Shown: piece by piece, positions 37,852-49,327 of the stretch
Layout: every line of letters begins with the position of its first letter
Position numbering within the stretch: the first letter of the stretch is position 1
Assembly (NCBI RefSeq): GCF_000224145.3
Contig: NW_004190427.2
Span: 254,857 to 318,856 of the forward strand
Length of the DNA stretch: 64,000 nucleotides
Direction of reading: 5' to 3'
Source of the DNA: Ciona intestinalis
Taxonomy: Eukaryota > Chordata > Ascidiacea > Phlebobranchia > Cionidae
Made by a program: the position numbers and the translations under genes
Notes under the pieces: generated by a model
Told to the model about the DNA's origin: nothing
The model's input: the letters and a program-made list of their open reading frames with translations, nothing else
Database searches by the model: none

Positions 37852-37874
37852 CTAAGTCTAAATGGGAAAAAAGT
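37852..37874 (-). promoter_or_regulatory. Candidate trans-splice acceptor
   Basis: On the minus strand GACTTTTTTCCCATTTAG precedes ACTTAGTTTATG. The tract has the features of a 3' splice site, but I found no paired upstream donor. An ordinary 5' UTR intron is the alternative. Confidence 0.35.
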
Positions 37875-38723
37875 CGATCAGCTGAGCTGGGAAAAACACA
37901 AGAGAGAACTGAGAGAACCTTTTTCCCCCAGACGGTCTGGCCTGTCTGGTTGTGCATCTTTACCAAAACACGCTCGGGGAAACTTTTTCGCCGGGTTTGA
38001 AACCTATTCCCTCGGCAAGGTAGGTCTTTATTTCCTCGGCCTACATTGCATAGCGAAATAGGTCAAGCGATTGCACTTTGCTGACTGCCTTTATTTATTA
38101 TCGGTAAAAATTGTGTGTGGAGCCATTTACTTGCTTACTCAAGCGGACGCAAGCACATTTTTTACGAAATAGCAATCTTAACTGATAACTGATTTGTTGC
38201 TGATACTCTTATAACCTACTAACAGCAAGTTAAACTCAAATACAAGTAAACCGGCGGCGGACTTTGCGACAATTAAATACGATCGCCAAACAACGCTTGC
38301 TGTACAGCGGATAAAAACACGGCGCCCGAGAACGCAAAACAGAAAGGTACTGTCCCAAAAACGCAACAAATCCAATTAGCAAACGGCGTTGAGACTAGCA
38401 GCACTCTCTCGCACCCTATACAGGATAGCCTACTGAAGTATGCACCCGAAGCAAGCCACTCGTTCGCGCAGCAAATAAGGAAACGATAGTTCCCTTTTCC
38501 TAAAGCAAATTCCCTGATGTGCTTTCAATATTCGTAGCCAAACTGAGAGAATGGTCGCACTGCAACAAGCAAGATAAGCTAAAAACATTCACGAATTTAA
38601 AGCTTATTATCCTGTCCGCCCCCCTTTCACAGCACATTACAACGTTCAAGCGCCAAAGCCGCGCTCAAGCTTAACTATGAAAAAATTACGTTTCTACAAT
38701 ACAACGTTGACAATCAGCTGTTC

Positions 38724-38808
38724 TTTCCCGCGAGAGAATGCCGTGTACCTTCAGGAGCGCTTTCTCATTCTCTCTCTTTGAGAAATAAAAGCAAGCGGGT
38801 TTCCCGCC
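38724..38808. promoter_or_regulatory. Two E2F-type sites upstream of Myc
   Basis: TTTCCCGCG at 38724-38732 and TTTCCCGCC at 38800-38808, about 0.9 kb upstream of the small ORF and 1.2-1.3 kb upstream of the Myc ATG. E2F regulation of MYC is established in vertebrates; applying it here is inference. Confidence 0.35.
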
Positions 38809-41306
38809 AGAGCAACGTCAAGTGGGCGTTTTCACAGAAGTAACAAATAATCATTACCAAAGTGCAGGTTTTTGGAATGCTGGCCGGGCGCGTAAGATTG
38901 CCAGTAGTTATTGGCGTAAAAGGGTCACACACGGGTACCTGTACGAGATGCTGTAGTTCGGATTGCAGCGCCTGCTATGCGCTTATGGTGTAGCGGGATT
39001 TCGACATCTAAGGCTGATGTTACGCAACTGCAGAGCAGCTGTGGGTGGAGCCACAGACTTCGTCTGAAATAAAATAGCAATGAATAATCCGGATATCCCC
39101 GAGAGACGTGACAAGAAAGGCTGAGAAGCATATAGTTTGCTCTCGTCTGTCCTCAAGCGGACATCTCTTCAACCAAACCACATACAACCAATTTAGTAAT
39201 TTTCTGTCACATAACAACATGTCTACAAATTCACGTGTTAAATCGAACATGCGGAGTTTAAGCGACCTCACTTGTAATACGTAACCACACTTCGTTAGTA
39301 CATAGGTAGCCAGCGTACCCTAAGCCCAAGTAATAAACTTGTACTAAATACTTGGCTATTAAACATATTTGCACCTTACCTAAACACGTATAATCCTGTC
39401 CACATAATCTAAATTCAGTTCACATGCAGCGTGTGAAGTTATTTAGATATGCGTTGTAACACTATAAACTCCTTTACAGTTGCATGTTTCGCGGCTTAGT
39501 GGGTTTTGCAGCCAAAAGCGCTGATCGCTACTTTCAGAACAACAGCCAGCTTAAAATTACTGGCGAATACAGTTCTATGTGTGTGTATACAAGTCGCTAA
39601 GCTAATTATCACTAAAGCGCTTTGCGCTACTCGCGCCTGATCAATACTACGTGTTCTGAGGCAGAAACGGCGCATACAAATGCCACACAACGGGTTAATC
39701 ACAGTACAGGCGCGTATACGTAGCAATGGCATACACAACGTTGTTAGTGCTCGCAAGTGCATGTTTAGCTTGAAAGAGTTATGCAGATCATGCAGTTGAC
39801 GCACAAACAACAACGATATCTAATATGACACAACTAACACCTTCTTATTCCTAAACCTGCACAATAAAAGCTTAATCTTAATGCTGAAAATCAAGCAAAC
39901 TCCGGTTCATTTCCTGCTGGTCATTGTTTGTATTCGACAAAAATATTGCGTAACTTTCAGCATTATGACATCACAATACTGGATCAAACAAACCACCGAT
40001 ATTACAGTAATCAGTAGGGTGGACCAAACACAATCCAAAGATTTTATTTTGCTTCAATATTTCGCCGTATACCGGTTGCAGGGTTTCCTATGTTCTTGTG
40101 ATAACTTCGACCTATATCCGCTATTGGATACAATGAAAAAAAGCGCTACTGTTAAGTTATAAGCCAATGTCCCAATTGTGTTCTTTCCTAGTTTTACTTA
40201 TTATTTTATTTCTCGCAATTTGAAAAAAGACTAAAAGTTTAGCTCACATACGCTATGACTCTAATGCAAGCCATTTTTACACAGATAGTGATGCTGTTTA
40301 AGTATGTTTCTACCGCAATACACATTTTTGAGGGTGGCTCGCTTGCGTGCACTAATTTATGGCTTTGCAAATTTCACAGGTTTTTCTATCTTTCTGAAAC
40401 GGGTCGGTGCACTTACAGGTATGGGGCATGTGAATTGTCGATTTGTGGTAATACCGAGCTGAGGATTGCGTAGGTTTGAACTGCACTGCTGTACTTGACC
40501 TGGGCCTGCCAGCCAAAATATCATTCCGCTATGTCAGTGTGAAAAGCAGGGTTTAAAGGACAAGGGGCTGGCATGCGTTAAGAACCCGGCTTCTTTCCGC
40601 AACAGCGGCTGCACAAACAAAATAACACAACCTTGAGCTTTGCAGTCCTTACAGCTGGCAAAAAGGGCATCTGCTTCAGGTACAGGCTTGCCCCTGCATG
40701 TAGCATTACAAGTCTTAACGGCGTATTTACACGTCTTAACATTATTTCAAAGAGCTGCAGTAATTGAAATTAAACACTGTAAATCAGGAAACCAGGCTGC
40801 ATAAATTATTCCTGTGCAGGAACCGCGTGGCATAAGTTTCTCAGTAACTTGGAAGTAGGCCGAAAGTAAACCACATTAAACGCTCTCACGACGAACAAGG
40901 GTCGGTTTATTGCGCAATGGTTAATTGATCAAACACACCTAATGTACACAAAGAGGACATTAAAAGCCATAACTCACTAGTTACTCTTTTAGTTTTTGTC
41001 ATTTATGAGGTATAAACCAGAAATAGATGCATGGGCGACTGTATAGCATTTTTCGCATTGCATTCGGCGCCTTGAGCTGCATTATTTTCTAGATACCCTC
41101 GACTTGCAAATTTAAATCCGTGGCGGATGTACGCGATCTCAATCCGCTGCCCCAGACATGGATCCGCCACTTTAGGCCACCCGACACTGTCTTTGTCTGC
41201 ATAGCACGACCCCTTCTGGCACTTAGGGGTATCCCAAAAAATTAACACCCTTTTACACGAATCGCCGTCGCCCGGGAACAATAGAGAATGAATTAAATCT
41301 TTTGTG

Positions 41307-41331
41307 ACGCGTTACCCACTTTGTAACGCGT
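41307..41331. repeat. Perfect 9-bp inverted repeat
   Basis: ACGCGTTAC, a 7-base spacer, then GTAACGCGT. Each arm carries ACGCGT. It could form a hairpin or bind a dimer; no gene is adjacent. Confidence 0.5.
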
Positions 41332-42362
41332 GTTGCTGCCAAGACTTCTAGGGGCGATAGCACTGCCGGTGGCACGAAGGGGTGAATTTTGGACACGGGT
41401 CCTTTGCCCTTTAAACTCATGGCCAAAGCTGCATCAGCGTTTTATTTATTACCCAACACGTAGACCGGGAGATACAGGCAGTCACACATTCCGCTTTTGT
41501 TTGCCCATTTGTAAAGCGAGTGGTTCTGGTCAAACGGCGTATAGGGTGGCGGGCCTGCCAAGTAACCCAAGATGTTATGCCGAAAATAATAAGGTGGAAA
41601 AATACACAGAGCGTCTTATACTGCCCCGTAGAATCTCGGTCGAGTAACCCCAGCCAAGGCCGCCGTGTGAGATGCGGACTTTCTAAAGCCACCGGTTCCG
41701 CAAGGACAATGCGGCGCTTGGCTTATATTTCAGCAAACCACCCAAAAACCATTTTGCATGCGGAACTTGGACCGCAAACCGCAGTCTAAGACGTCGGTCT
41801 ACGGGTCGCCAGAGATTCCCCAGTCCACCTGTTGCGACTGGCATCTATTCTGTGGCGTCTCAGAGGCGTCAAGGTCGTAATTTAAGGTTCGGTTAATTCT
41901 CCTTTAAATCAGGTAGCCGTCCTATTCGTGCCAAGCTGCGTGAATCCTTCTTTTGTGCAACGAAATTGCACTAATAACGCGAAATGGCATTTAATTTCAG
42001 CTGCCAGGCCGCCTTGTAATTTCAATTCTTACAGGGGGGCACAGCAATTGAAATCTCTGATTGCATTTCACGTTTTCAATTCGAAAATGGTAAACGATAG
42101 GACTTAACACAAAATTCATTTAAATTGAATCGTATTAAAGTGGTAAAGGGAGACTTTTAAATAGTTAAATCTCTCTGCTTTACAATTTGCAACTTGGTGC
42201 TGGGTTAAAGCTGCGCTTCCGGACGATGTTATTGCAAAAGCAGAAGCGTGTCATTTAATTAATTTGATTTTGTAGGAAAGGGTGCGTCAGTGTATTCTAT
42301 TTAGGCGTGCTGTTGTGTATCTACAACAAATTTCCATAAACAGTTTGGTTTGGAGTTACATG

Positions 42363-42559
42363 AATTACTGTGGGGAAGGATAGGACACCCTTAGCACTTA
42401 ATAAACGAATATTCTGTTTATGTTTTAAACAATTAACAACGGTCTATAGGATTCGTGAGAATACAGTTTAGTAATTCTTTAAATATTTTTTGTTTGTTAC
42501 CGAATGGGACGAGAAAATAGAATAAAAAGGTGTCCCATCTTCCCCCACCCTACTATATA
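42363..42559. mobile_element. MITE copy 9
   Basis: ATTACTGTGGGGAAGGATAGG at the left, CTTCCCCCACCCTACTATATA at the right, and core CAATTAACAACGGTCTATAGG. It is the first element on the right side of the Myc interval. Confidence 0.75.
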
Positions 42560-45014
42560 GGAAGATATTTAAACACGTTATGAAAACAAAGTCCAGTGTT
42601 ACAATGCTGTGGCTGTCGCCAATATCTGCGAAAAACTCGTGTTTTTGTATATTAAATGCTTAAAAAAAAACAACATTTTGTTGTAAAATTTAGCAAGATA
42701 TATATTTTTATATATTGACTTGAAGTTTTTATATGGCTAGCAGTACTGTTATAACCCACAAGTTTCCGCTTCTTGACGCCATACCGCTTTACTTCAAGCT
42801 TCATAGAAAAGAATGCGTGGGTTGTGAGTTCCCCTATTTCATAATCACACCCCTTTAACTACGCGGTTCTATGCGCATTGAACTCGGCCGTAATTATTTA
42901 AAGCAGGCGTACCGCGAAATGCCACCCAACGTGTTCACGTTTGAAAAACTCGGAAATGTGCTTCAAGGAGCAGGAAGTAGTTACATTAACACTGCTTCCT
43001 TTAAAGAGCCACGGTCACCTACAGTACAACGGGTTATTGGCGATTGCCGTACAGGAAGACTCCTGGTTTCGGGCGACGACCGATGCGCGTTTGTACGCCC
43101 CTTTGATTAAGTCGTACGGGTGTTGTTTGTTTTGCTAATGCTTTACAAGGCAAGTAGCGAAAGCAAAACATCAACTGTGCGACAGCGGAGTGTCGACGTA
43201 GGAACCCGATTCACAGCTGATCGTTCCGCTTTTTTATTCCGACTTCCGCCTTTTGCTTTCGGAGTTCAAGAAGCCGTAATTAAGGCAGGGTAGGCGCCCG
43301 TGTTGGTCCGTGCACGAAACTAGTATAGTTTGAGCCGACCGTGTCCCGTCAACAGCTTTCGTTTCCGCAACCACCCCGTACACTGAAATTTCAAAAACTG
43401 CCTCTTGGTAGAACTGCATTCATAAGCAATAGCTGAAGCGTCACCTATGAAAGTCCAGGATCAATCGACCCTTTCTCATTTTACTGGGTTGGTTTCTTTT
43501 ATATGTTAATTATCATTTTGCCTACATGGAATATTTACTCATACAATGTTCGGCGCATGACTTCACCAAATAGCGCTGTGGCCGTTTCACGAATATATGT
43601 ATGACTCAACTCCCGACGCACAAAAAGGTGATTTCACGCAAGGTTTAGGAACGGAATTTGGCGATAAGTAAGCTGCATAGCTCTACTGACGTAAATAAGC
43701 CCACGCATTTCTTTGGTTGCACTACTCATCGGCTTCGTGCAGGTAAACTAATATTTTTGCGGTCATGTCCAGTCGAGCATCGTCTTTCTGACGCAAGCGT
43801 CAAGGAAGTGGACACGCTTGGGTTTTCGAGCAAAACATTTAGTTTTAAATAGACGTTTTCCACGAAGAGCAGTACCAAAAGTCAATATTGCTGCGGTGTG
43901 GCCAAGGGAGAAGAGACGAATCAATTACGCATTGAAAAGTGCGAAATAAAGGGGTCGGCTTCGGCCGAATGATCAGTGTAAGTCGACACAGAAAACATAT
44001 CTTTATCTCGGAATTCCGGGCATGCCGGTGCCAAGGTTATGTAAGGGACATGCTGTGTAAAAATACCTCTCCATGTGTGTTCTAGCCAGGCGGCGGGAAT
44101 ATAACAATGGCCTCCCTTGCTTACGCCTTCAAGCATGCTGAAATTATTTTTCCCATGACGTAATAGCGCTATGTGCTCGCCTTAGTATAAGCTTCATTAT
44201 TCAGACTGATGAAACGGAACGTTTAATGGGCGCACAAGGGCCGTGTTACCATAGCGGTGCAGGCACTGTTGGGTGAAGTACAATGCGCTCTCAAAATCCG
44301 ACGGCTTCCCATGGCCGGTAATCAAAATGAAATATCGTATGAAGCGATGAGCTTTTTACGGCCATGCGATTAGGAAAGTGCAATATTTTCCGTATCGTAG
44401 TTCAATTTTAAGCTTTATTGTAAAAATTGCCCGTGCTTTTATTCGTACAATGAAAGGCGTTGCTCGACAGTGTTTGCTGTACGCCGCCGCATATTTCGGC
44501 ATCGCCAGTCAGGGTGAAGTGCTTCTGATTGTTCGTCTCCATGTTTTATCAGTTCATTGATTTAAACAGCGGAATTCACACACGCTAAAACTACAACCCG
44601 AAATAGTAATATTTAGAATTAGGTTAAAACCAACGTACGCAAGTCTAGAGTGTGAGATAAAAAGGAAAAATAAACAAGAAACTATTTCTACTCCCTCCTA
44701 TTCTCGTTCTCTTACTCTCTTTAAGTCAGAATTCAAAATTTAACTCTCTTCAAACCGGCGAATCAGCCCTCGTTAAAAAGATACATTTTTAGCCGAGAAT
44801 TGTCTTAGCCACTCGTCGAACCTACGAAGCGGCACTGAGATTGCGTTTGATGCGACGCCCATTCAAGAAAAAGACTGTTTTAATTGCCGCAATTACTGTA
44901 GCAACTGTTGTATGACGTTTGAACTTTGACCCTACCTCTTAGGGCTTGGGGTATTGCAGTCTTTCATAGCCCATATCGAACTCGAAATAGATTAAATGCC
45001 ATCTCATTTTTTAT

Positions 45015-45210
45015 TGAGTAGGGTGGGGGAATACGGGACACTTTTTAACTCTATTTGCTCGTCCCATTTAGTAGTAAACAAAGGACATTCAAAGAATTAT
45101 AAAAGTATATTCTTACGACTTCCATGGAACGTTGTTAATTGTTTAAAACACGATCAGTATATTTGAATATTTTGTGTTGAAACTGTCCCATCTTCCCCCA
45201 ACCTACTATA
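45015..45210. mobile_element. MITE copy 10
   Basis: GAGTAGGGTGGGGGAATACGG at the left and CTTCCCCCAACCTACTATA at the right, with a conserved core. Confidence 0.75.
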
Positions 45211-47559
45211 GCTTTGTGATTGTTAAAAACTTATATTTGAATGCAAAATACAGTTGTTACGTTTTTTTTTAAATGTTGTGTTTTATTAGTAAAAGATTAA
45301 CCAAAACTTAGGTTTTAACACGTTGCTCGCAGAGTAGATTTTAGCTCTATGTGATTTATTGGTTTGGGCGTATGACAATCAAATATAGGCCATAACCGCA
45401 CCCCGGTATCGTAGCTTTGAATCTGAGGAATTTCGTGTGGAATCGGTGGCAAGTTTAAATGCCACTTGAGATTAGAAAGGCTAACACTCGAGTTGGTCCT
45501 GGAACTAGATCAAGTCAAGCTTCCATGCTACTGTATACTTTGGCGGAATTAATCAAGTGCCGTCTCATCTACAGTAAAGCAACGGAAGTGTGCTCGACTG
45601 TCGGAAAGATTAGCGCCTTTTTCTATTCGTATCAAAGTTCGATTTGAAATGACCTGTGGTGTATAGGGCTGTTTACATAGCAAGCGTATAAATTCAGGTT
45701 CAATAAACGAATCTAATTCTAAAGACATTGGTGCAAATACAAACTTGTGGTCTTTTTATTAGCGAAAATTTGTTTTGCCATGGTCGCAAATTAAAAAAAT
45801 GCCACGGTCGCAAATTAGCCTTTCTTTACCTTACGCATATGTCGTACCTGATACTATGCGCCCGACAAAGCCGTAAAATACATCAACGACCCAGGAATAG
45901 AATATCCTACCGCGAGAGTGCAAATTCTGCAGTCTATTGTTTGATCGAAGGTATATAAATTAATATTATGAATGGCGGTTCGTGAATAGGAGAACAAACA
46001 CCGACCAGCCCTCAAGTGATATACGAAGGAATTCTCCACGTTGGTCCACCGAGGAATCTCGCCGATGGATTGGCGGGAATAGTCTTCCCTTTCAAGCGTT
46101 AGAACTTGAGACTCTAGAAGATTCAACGTCTGTGTCGACCTTGCCAAGTTCAAGATTGGTTCATTATTAAGAATGTTGCCTATTTACTTTCTTGAAATAA
46201 GCGACACACGCTCTGAATTGATGGCTCACAATTAGAAGCATGTTTGCTCTCTTGTATTCAAATCCGGTGATTGGAGTTCCCGTTTACGACAAGACAAACA
46301 TGATAAAGAGAACTCGCTCGAACAAACTCGATACAGGGTCAAAAACAACCGCTGTTCCATTGTATCGAAGCCTGCTTTAATTCAATTCCTTAGTGACCCA
46401 ATTAGACCAATGTAACTTTAAGACCGACGTTGTAATTCCACATGCCCTTTGCCCCAACCTTATGACCCTATGAAATGTTACAAGCTATCTTAATCACAAG
46501 CAATAAACACTCGACTTTGATCTACGATTTTACGACCGTACCTCGAAGTATTATTCTCTAGGTAAATGTTTATCGAGCTTAACCAGTTTGCAGAAAACAG
46601 TTGTTGTTAGGGTAGGTTCATAGAACGATAAAACAAAATGATAAAAGTGTTTGCTCGCTGTCGAGTGATCGTGTTTTAGTTACACTAATATATTCAAGTC
46701 TTCTTAATCCAACATAGTTATCCCTTGAGACATTTCTTCTTGATTCATCGTGGCATAATATACGCGCGACTCACTTAGTTATAATTAGTACTTGGTGCTA
46801 TTTTTTGCTGGATGTGCGTATTCATCGCTTGTATGACAGGCGTAAGCGCCTCTAAGTATTAACCAAACTAGATAAGAAGTGTTGTCATTCTTTATCGTTA
46901 GTAAACAACAGCTTTTGTGGGTTACTTGCGACTTTCTACACCCAGAGGTGCATGTGGGGTGACTGCTTCCATTACGGTGTTTACTTGCTTGTGATAAGGG
47001 TGTCACGGGATGATAACAATGATGCGACATTTAAAAACGGCCGAGTAATGACTACTTTCGCGCCCTTACGGAAGCAAACTCTACCTGTCAATCAGGATAA
47101 ACCGAGCCTGTTCGCCAAAGATCGATCTTCCAGTAACGTATTTTGTTCTAGATTTAACTTGACGGTATTCCAGCATTCCAATTAGGGACGTGACCGCGCG
47201 TTTTCTGTCGCGGAGAGGCGAATGAATCAGCGTTCGTTGAGCACACATGCGCTTCCGTCCTTCGGCAAAATGAATGATTAGCACTCGCGGCTTGTTCCGC
47301 TGTGCCCTTCTCCTGAGGCAATGTCATGCAACGAGCCGAGATTGGACGCAAACAAACACAGGTCCCCATCAAAAGAGACATGGCATCCAGGATTAACTGC
47401 AGGTAATCTAGCAGAACGCAAACTGACCACACAAAAGGACGAGGCGTTTTAAGCACCTGTTATAAATAAAGGGTGGAAAGGAGCTTGCACTGCATGTCAC
47501 GGAAAGTTGCTTGGAAAAGAAAGTTATGGTATGTCTGACGTGGACAGATTGTTAATCGC

Positions 47560-47835
47560 TTGTCCTTCCAGAAGCAAACAAAAGGAATACGAAATATCCG
47601 GAGATCGGTCATACATGAACTTTTAGCATTCGACGTGAAAGAGATCGACCGATTTTGTTCCTTTTACGCTGAACAAGCGAAAAATATTCTGCCCTTTGAA
47701 TTCCCAACGAGAACCTTTACCATCAGTTTGATACAAGATTGCGGTGATTACCTTAGGCATCTTATGTTTGCTTGGTATATTGGCAGAACACATTACTCAG
47801 ATAGTGCGTGGCGACGAAAAATCCCCGAATTCTAG
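47560..47835 (+). CDS. Unsupported small ORF
   Basis: A 91-codon frame after an acceptor-like TGTCCTTCCAG, ending at TAG 47833-47835. Its composition is protein-like (aromatic and charged residues mixed), but no partner exon, ATG or domain was found. It could be chance. Confidence 0.12.
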   Translation: MSFQKQTKGIRNIRRSVIHELLAFDVKEIDRFCSFYAEQAKNILPFEFPTRTFTISLIQDCGDYLRHLMFAWYIGRTHYSDSAWRRKIPEF

Positions 47836-48859
47836 TAAATTTGCCGCTGCTTATACACGAGGAATGCGGAAGAAAAAGTTGTTCGCTAACCAACTGTTTC
47901 CGAGTTTCGTGTACTAATGTATGATGATCATGTCCGCGAGCGAAGAAAATAGCTTACTTGTCGTAACCGCAAACATACACTGACGTTGTAAAAACACAGG
48001 CCGAGTAAACAAATAGAAATGAGTCGATTGACTCAATGCGTAAACATAAAACTGAAACAGGGATTCTGGAATGACTCACTTTTAAGGCGCCACTATGCCC
48101 CCGAAAAACATTTGCATATGAGAGCAACGACCGTATAGACTATAGAGCAACTGTTGGTAGTAAAATATTTCCAATACGGTTTCTTACTCAAGTCAACCCC
48201 AATTTTGGTATATTACGTCATATACTATTTTTATCTTTGGAATTCCATAGGGATACAGATATAAACCCCAACGAAGTATAATAAAGCTTGCACACGTTTG
48301 TAGGCCGCAGTTTGGGGTTAAAAAACTCGCATCGTTTAAATTGAAGGTCACTGCTTTATTCATCGGCAATGATGCACATCTCACACAAGCAAAATAGCGC
48401 TGTCACATGGCCGGCAAAAACGCGTTATTTATCGGCACGTCTTCGAAAATCAATTCATTAAATCTTTGCTGGGCCGTATGTATTTTACTGACGAAGACAC
48501 CTTGATCGTCTGATGTATTAACAAACAAGCAGTGTATGGTGCTTAGTTTGATCTTCAAATATTCAACGATAAGTTCAGTTCATTGTTAAGCATGTATGGT
48601 CCGCGCCTGTGGTATAACTCTATTTATCAAGTGCTATTGTGCCAAACGGTCGTACTTGATTAATCGTGCCGCGGCAAGTATAATTTCCCGTCTTATGCCT
48701 TGTTTCCTGAATAGGACGCCTGGAATTTAACTCGCAGTAATTTCCTGCAACGTGCTGGTTCAGAAACATATTCTTAATTCTATAAATTCTGGTCGCAAGT
48801 CGATTAGTGTAACCAATATGTTGTTACGCAATTCGAGTAAGATGTATGGCTTATATAAA

Positions 48860-48865
48860 TTTATT
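48860..48865 (-). terminator. Candidate polyadenylation signal of EGF module C
   Basis: AATAAA on the minus strand, about 275 nt downstream of the stop at 49139. It is the nearest canonical signal. Confidence 0.4.
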
Positions 48866-49138
48866 TCATTGAAAACATGGTATATGTGTTTTATATACTG
48901 TACAGAACATTAGGTCTTTTTCATTATCCAACATTCCATTCTGCGCACGTGTTTGTATTCTTTAAGTGGGCTGTTGAAAAATACGGCTCTTTGTTGCCAT
49001 CTAGCGGATGTAGTTTTTTAAAACAACTCCCTGTCATTTGACATGTTGAATACTTCGTTTTAAAACATACTGCATCATATAGAAAGTAAACAAGCGTGAA
49101 GTATATGGAAGCAACATAAATACAAATCTGCATGCTGT

Positions 49139-49327
49139 TTATAAAGCGTCGTCCTCAGTTGCATTGTATAAACGTGGATCTTCACTTGGTTTAGGTTGTC
49201 CATTATCAGACCCTCCATTGGCTGTGTCTTCTGTGCCTTCTTCTGTTGAAATGGAATCTTTGCCTTCGCTTTCAATGTTAATGTCATTGTACATCCCATT
49301 GGTTGGTTTGACAGGAAAAGAGTATTT
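49139..49327 (-). CDS. Module C cytoplasmic-tail exon
   Basis: Acceptor CTTATGCAG, phase 0, TAA at 49139-49141. It encodes 62 residues rich in Ser, Glu and Asn with three Tyr motifs. Confidence 0.75.
   Translation of the reverse strand, partial: KYSFPVKPTNGMYNDINIESEGKDSISTEEGTEDTANGGSDNGQPKPSEDPRLYNATEDDAL

Larger units (their letters stand above)
37875..49138. other. Intergenic region between Myc and the EGF cluster
   Basis: This holds the presumed Myc 5' regulatory DNA. E2F-type sites lie at 38724-38732 (TTTCCCGCG), 38800-38808 (TTTCCCGCC) and 46070-46079 (TTGGCGGGAA). There is a perfect 9-bp inverted repeat at 41307-41331, MITEs at 42363 and 45015, and a short direct repeat of GGTCGCAAATTA near 45782-45818. 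No exon chain is convincing; one 91-codon plus-strand ORF (47560-47835) follows an acceptor-like CCTTCCAG but is unrecognised. The 3' UTR of the EGF module C occupies the right edge. Confidence 0.45.

Noticed and set aside
45777..45820. Short direct repeat with GGTCGCAAATTA twice
   Set aside because: Only two copies and no associated feature; probably a small local duplication.
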